64,000 nt of DNA from Atherix ibis (taxonomy: Eukaryota > Arthropoda > Insecta > Diptera > Athericidae): positions 65,258,220 to 65,322,219 of the forward strand of contig OY282609.1 in NCBI GenBank assembly GCA_958298945.1, given 5' to 3'. The position numbers were made by a program, and so were the translations under genes. Numbering within the stretch: position 1 is the stretch's first letter; each line of letters begins with the position of its first letter. Positions 58,751-64,000 of the stretch are shown one piece after another. Under the pieces are notes generated by a model that saw only the letters and a list, made by a program, of their open reading frames with translations, was not told the DNA's origin and ran no database searches.

Positions 58751-61049
58751 TCTTTTCAATGCAGATATTTTCGTTTTTGGTTTCTATCTTTTTCGTGTTC
58801 CCTTACATTCCTCATCGTTTTACATTTTATATATTTTTTTTTGTATCTTGAACTTTTGTTTTTCGCTAATATGAATATTTTTGGTCTATTATTTATGATG
58901 ACGTTTCTTAATATAATCATTATTTGTTGGTGGGGAAATTTCTTACAAAAAAAATCTTAAGTTTCGATTTATTAACTGTCGTATAATTCAGAATAAAAAT
59001 AAAACTATATTCACGTGCAGTTCGGACCCATCATTTTTTAGAGATCGAATTCTTATAACAATATCCTTTAGAAAACTTTAAATGGAAAATAAAGTAAATC
59101 TTTTTTCTATGAAGATAAAATTAGATATTTCTTGCAAATAACTTCAAATTGAGAAATTCGTAAAAATTTGGACAATATAACAAATTTAAAAATAGAAACT
59201 CAATCATTTGTTTGATATAATGTAGAAGATAAGTTCTTGGAAAAGTTTGCAATTTCAAAATAAATATTTTTCTCTAAACAAAAATTTAAAAAAAAAAAAA
59301 CAAAATGGAACCGTTAAACATAGCTTTTGCGTGCTCACAAATAAAAATAACTTTGAAATAGTTAATTTTGTATTTTTTCTATATATTTTCTACATATTGC
59401 AACAATGAACTAAAATTTTCCAAATCGAATTTATTATGTGAATTTTCTCAGGTTTTTATAATGAAAAATAAAAGTGAGTAGCTTTTCTTTTCAAATGTAA
59501 TTAATAGAAAGAAATTTTTGCTTCATAGCAAACAGAAACAGATAAAATATAAGAAAAAAAAATTTTTTTATCATGTTCTAATGTCTTTTAGTTTTTCAAT
59601 TTTTGTTTTTTCTTTTATAATATTCTATATTGAATAGTATTTGGACAAAAATTCTAATACTTCGTTTTGAATACAATAGCTTAATAAAAAGTTCAGTTTG
59701 ATTATAATATTTTTCCTTGTTTTTGTTTATGAAGAAAATAATTGAATATTCTTAGAAGAATACAAAAATTTACAGTTTTACGGTATCTTTTAGACTTGGA
59801 AGAGTTATTGCTTAAAGATTTATTTAATTATTCATTTTAATAATGCAAGATATTTTTAATGTTTTATATATATTTTTCTTTACATACGAAAATTATACAT
59901 TATGCTACTAATTAATATCGGAAGAGAAAACTGGATATTAAAAGCTAGCGGAATATTTTAATTTTCATAACAGTGAAGGCAACTTTTTTAAAAACTATAA
60001 AAAAACAGCTTCTTTCTTAATATATAATTTAGTAAATAAGAAAAAAAAAATATATTAAAATGTAAATCTCATCTGGATTCCTATAAATTTTTGGGACAAA
60101 ATATTCATGTCAGAGTGCACGAGCCAATAAACAAACCAGCTATGCCATGTAAGTGAATACCACAAAACCAGAATAAATCGGCCCAAAACGCTCAGTAGCT
60201 ACCTTGAACTTCCTTAATGCGTCAATACTGGCGACCGGTTAAGCACAAGCGGACATAATAAATGGCCACTGAATTCAAGATAAATGCTTTTAGGGTCTAA
60301 TAAGAATTTGTCTTTAAGACATTCTTTTTTGTAATTTTTCTTTTATTTATGATTTAAATAAATGGTCTCAATTTTTCATATTGTTTACTTCTGGTAATAA
60401 ATATAAGAAAAAATTAACGCAGTTGCAATGAAACTTATTTTATTTTAATTAACGTAGTTAAATTTCTTCTTTTATATGCTCTATAAAATAAACCTCCCCA
60501 CTAAGAATCTAAAAAAAAAATTTGCGTGCCAAACATTTTTCTCCAAAAAATTTACACAATTTCCCCAAAAAAATTTAAAGCAGAAAATTTTATTTGAATA
60601 AAATTTTTCTAATATTCCTCACTTAAACAATAAGATTGCAAAAAATATTTTAATTCTTGGACCATAAGCAGATGCTAAAAATTTGTTTATGTGTTTGTAT
60701 ATCCCTAAGATGTGCTCGGCAGAATTTTATAGCGCCATGACCATGTGAGTCATACTAGTCGAAAAAAAGTTGGACAGAGCAAATTAAAGTAGTTAAATTT
60801 TAGGAAACATATAAGGTTATTTAAGAAAATTAAAGGGCAAAGAAATTGTTGGATCTAGAAGCCCCACAGAGGGGGAAGTTCTATTCAAAAAGAAATCCTG
60901 ATTCAGTGTTAGTTAAACGCCTCAGGAATGGCTTAGAGGATGATGTTCATTACCGAAGAGAATTTTCCCAATCCGAACACTGAGAATTTTCCTTGCACAG
61001 AATTTTCGAGTAATTTGCTGTTATCAGGTTAAAGACGTTTGATCAGTTC
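58751..61049. other. AT-rich non-coding DNA
   Basis: No gene or clear repeat is seen, except that about 60,840-60,990 may be the 3' part of the non-LTR relic described next. A small pocket of average composition at about 60,100-60,270 has no recognisable content. Confidence 0.5.
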
Positions 61050-61300
61050 TATTTAATACCAGCATGACCTGTAACACAACGCAATTCAACATTGTTGAAT
61101 AAATATTGAATGCGGTTGAGAACCGGGTCAACTGATTAGCCACGAATGCCTCTAAAATTGCGAGACTGTTGCTAAGCATTGTAATACTGCCATTTTTGGG
61201 GAAATTGATTGCTGTTGCAACTGCCGTCCTAATTACCCTTAGTTCACCATAGAAAGGGAACTTCTATTTGGTAAGTTTCCGCACTTGATGCAGCGATATT
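61050..61300 (-). pseudogene. Decayed RNase H domain of a non-LTR retrotransposon
   Basis: One minus-strand frame reads GELRVIRTAVATAINFPKNG then SITMLSNSLAILEAFVANQL. This is the pattern (AE..AI..A......PK...ITI.SDS.AILEAL) of RNase H domains in Jockey/LOA-type non-LTR elements. A little further on, in another frame, VTGHAGIK stands in the place of the usual WVPGHAGIxGN motif. The Asp of SDS is Asn and frames shift, so it is a relic. No reverse transcriptase part is seen to its right, so only the 3' end of the element remains. Confidence 0.5.
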
Positions 61301-63377
61301 CATCACCACTAATAAGCTGGATGACAGCAAAGGATATATGTGGTTATCGACAGCAGTATCTGAGAACCATGACCCCTAAAATATTCTTTGGTCAAATATT
61401 TTTTTCTGTTTAAAAGTTCCAATATTTTAAGTAAAAGAAAATTTTAAATTTTTAACGAACATTTTCAGAAAAAAGTTCTTTTATATAAGAGAAATTTATT
61501 ATAATTAATTTGAGCCTATAAATTCCACTATTAAAATTATAAAAGTAAGCAAACATATTAAATATTCACCATAAAACACCCCGTCCACAAACAGAATATT
61601 AATGATTCCATATAAATTATGGGAAAAATAACTTAAAAATATTATGTATTGTATTTACATACAACACCGTAAATAAGCTCAATGCAAATATTCTTAGATT
61701 TATGCTAATTTAAAAAAATAATACTCGTTAGCTAAAATGACATTTCAAAATTGAATTTTTACTCAAATTCTATAAGTATAAGCACTGAAGACAAATTTGA
61801 ATTTATTTAATTTTTCTCTTCTAATGCTTCTGTAAATTTGCCGACATCTACAAATATTTATGATTCTACGTTAAGAATGTTGCATGATGAATAATTAAGA
61901 TGGGTTGCATGTGAAGAATATTTGAAAATTTTATATTTTCCTCCTTGTTTTTATTTCTATTTAGAAATAGTTTTTCATATAAAAGATTTTATTCTAAAGA
62001 TAAGACCATGATTAATATAGAAATGAATATTTTTAAATATCAAGTAAGAAAAATAATACTGGGAAAAAAGAAGTAACGTCCATAAATTGAATAACTATAG
62101 AAGTTTTATGTAGAAAAATTAAATAAAATCAAGTCATTCAATACGGCCACCAGAAGTGTTTATCGTCACGATACTGAAATGCACTCAAGGTCGATTATCT
62201 AATCATTAATGGTACTTAATACATATGTGTAAGGTGATGATTTTATTGTTCAAATTTAAGGAGGCACTTATTTCTTATAGATCTAAAAAAAGATCGGAAT
62301 AGATCGGATTTGATGTCTGAGGAACTGACTACAGAAAACAAGGAAACAGAGAAGAGGGAAACGAATTCTAGTAAAAATTTACAATAAAATACAAAATCAA
62401 ATTACTGCAATAATTAAATATTGATTGAATCTATATATTCGATATCTGGTATCCCAAACCTAACCTAACAATATAAAGTGGACTACATCATTGATCATCC
62501 CATAAAGACCAGATACTGTTTTGCCATTTGTAAATATGTACATTTATCTATACAAAAGCATCCAATCTTAAATTGTTGTGTATAATAGATTCAGAGCAAT
62601 TCACCTGTGCTGAAGACAACATATTTCAACTTGATTCGTAACAATAGATAAAGACCAATAAAAGAGCTGGTACTCGATCGACAGTAGCAATTATTTTCAG
62701 ATTACGTAGAGTTCTGTTATAATCGTACATAAAAGAGGAACATGTTGACTTCTCCTTTTTAAGATCAATGAGTCTTGCGTTAGATATTAGAACATAGCTT
62801 AGCTGTTAGAGTAAAGTTTTACCTTTAAAAAAAATTAGCCTAATTGATCATAGCCATTACTATCTCACAAAACCACATCTAACAGCTGGAGAGTAAAAGG
62901 AAATGAGCAAAAATGTGCTCAGATCGCTTTAACAATTTGTCGACAACAGACCCCTGATGTAATCCTAAAGAGTTCTTGTATTCAACAAATAACCAATGTG
63001 CGTTATCTGCAACTTATAAACGAAGACAAAAAGAAGTCAATTTTACTCCTAGAAAAAAGGCCGAAACTGACAATAAACAAAAAAATTATTGCTAAACAAT
63101 ATTGTACTTTTCTGTACAATTTATAATTTATTTATTATTATAATAATAAAAAATTATAAAATATATCATGCCGTTCTTGAGGAGGTATATGGACGGGTAT
63201 TTTCCCCTATATATCTTTATGACCCTGTATTTCCGCTAACATTGTGTTTTCGCTTGTAATAAATGTTTGTATTTTAAAGAAAAAATCTAATTGAATTTCC
63301 CATTTTGACCAAAACAAAAATAAATAAATCTATGAAGAACAAACACGATGCAGGTTTAAGCTAATCTATTTATGGTT
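61301..63377. other. AT-rich non-coding DNA
   Basis: I see no gene or recognised transposon. Composition is mixed, with moderately complex segments at about 62,140-63,060 that have no domain or splice pattern I can support. Confidence 0.5.
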
Positions 63378-64000
63378 TACCAGGTGTATACGCTTAAATC
63401 CGCTGTTTTTTAGTCAACAAAAAAATACATGTTTTTTTCATAGAAAGCAAATTTATTCAAAGTACTTGCCCTCGCTAGCTACACATTTTTCCCATCTCTC
63501 GGGCAATTTGTGGATACCACGCCAAAAAAATTTCTTCTCTTTCGAGGCAAACCACTCATCAAGCCATTTTCGAACGTCTTCGTAAGAATCGAAGTGCTGC
63601 TCAGCGAGCGCGTGGCCCATCGACGAAAACAGGTGGTAGTCGGAAGGGGCCAGGTCTAGTGAATAAGCGGGTTGGGGGTAGCACCTTCCAGTTGAGTGTC
63701 TCCAAGTAGTTTCGGACCATTTTTGACGTGTGCGATGGTGCGTTGTCGTGGAGGAAAATCAGCTTGTCATGTCTTTGTCGATAATCCGTCCTTTTTTTAC
63801 GCAGAGCACGGTGCAATTTGATCAGTTGTTGGTGGTAGCGGTTCACCAGGTTTCAACATCTCATTGTAGACGATACCCTGCTGATCCCACCAAACGCCAA
63901 GCATCGTTTTCCGTCCGAAGCGATTTGGTCTTGGGGAAGATGTTGATGGTTGGCCGGGATCAACCCACCATTTCTTGCGTTTAGGATTCTCGAAATATAT
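63378..64000 (-). mobile_element. Mariner family B, copy 4: 3' part, runs off the right edge
   Basis: It starts at 63,380 after TA with ccaggtgtatacgcttaaatccgctgttt, the 3' terminal repeat of the family. The element runs on the minus strand past the window end. The visible 620 bp cover the 3' UTR and roughly the last two thirds of the transposase. It is closer to copy 1 than to copy 2 in length and could be full length outside the window. Confidence 0.93.
63453..64000 (-). pseudogene. Family B transposase C-terminal part, frameshifted
   Basis: The minus strand reads (from the right edge) the region after the first catalytic Asp, RYHQQLIKLHRALRKK, then RQRHDKLIFLHDNAPSHTSK with the second Asp. 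An extra base in the run of G at about 63,672-63,677 breaks the frame before the third Asp block, which is present in another frame (CCAGGTCTAG... region giving SLDLAPSDYHLFSSMGH). The end matches copy 1 (RGIHKLPERWEKC) with TAA at 63,453-63,455. It is non-functional as seen. Confidence 0.87.

Noticed and set aside
1..64000. tRNA, rRNA and CRISPR-like arrays
   Set aside because: I saw no cloverleaf-type sequence with A and B boxes, no rRNA segments and no regularly spaced direct repeats; by-eye scanning could miss a single tRNA.

Overview
The window is AT-rich animal DNA from an insect, most likely a higher fly (Diptera, Brachycera). A tephritid-type fruit fly would fit the gene structure and the mariner and rosa-like transposon content, but the species cannot be fixed from this window. 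The only host gene I can support is the 5' (N-terminal) part of dumpy (dp), on the minus strand between 13,612 and 1 and running off the left edge. Dumpy is the giant EGF-repeat protein of the apical extracellular matrix and cuticle. I could place nine exons with consensus splice sites: an ATG/signal-peptide exon (13,557-13,612), an exon with an LDLa-like module (12,539-12,740), six phase-1/phase-1 EGF exons (12,178-12,279; 11,918-12,034; 8,145-8,276; 7,701-8,072; 7,191-7,436; 5,197-6,888), and one very long exon open from 5,079 to the window edge. Together they give about 2,660 codons.

The ATG exon has a good splice acceptor only 5 nt before the ATG. At least one non-coding 5' exon and the promoter should therefore lie further to the right, at higher coordinates. 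The roughly 50 kb to the right (13,613-64,000) has no host coding exon I can support. It is AT-rich DNA, probably the first intron and/or upstream region of dumpy, loaded with Tc1/mariner-type DNA transposons and relics. A more complex, less AT-rich island at about 57.43-58.75 kb is the best place I can see for a distal promoter or 5' exon, but this is only a suggestion.

Four transposon families are visible. (A) One nearly intact irritans-like mariner lies at 21,157-22,427 (+), with its transposase broken by a single in-frame stop. (B) A second DD34D mariner family with terminal repeats beginning ccaggtgtataagctt has four copies: 28,057-29,307 (+, full length but broken), 40,283-40,838 (-, 556-bp internal deletion product), 47,559-47,950 (+, 5' piece ending in a fold-back) and 63,380-64,000 (-, running off the right edge). 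(C) A third mariner family with terminal repeats beginning cgaggtctgttcaaaa has two copies: 34,771-35,579 (+, internally deleted) and 43,295-44,152, which carries the 5' end of the element at both termini. (D) Old DD41D (rosa-like) Tc1/mariner relics lie at 17.89-18.80 kb (-), 22.51-23.13 kb (+), 34.69/35.68-35.96 kb (+, split by a family-C mariner), 50.73-51.34 kb (+) and 51.35-51.95 kb (+). A decayed non-LTR retrotransposon RNase H segment is at 61.05-61.30 kb (-). Several strong isolated hairpins and a dispersed 8-mer (TACGAGTA) are the main unexplained signals.

I did not find a previously undescribed multi-gene system. The most unusual items are the palindromic mariner derivative, the internal-deletion (MITE-precursor) mariner, the hairpin next to the family-C mariner, the dispersed TACGAGTA motif, and the inferred distant dumpy promoter.
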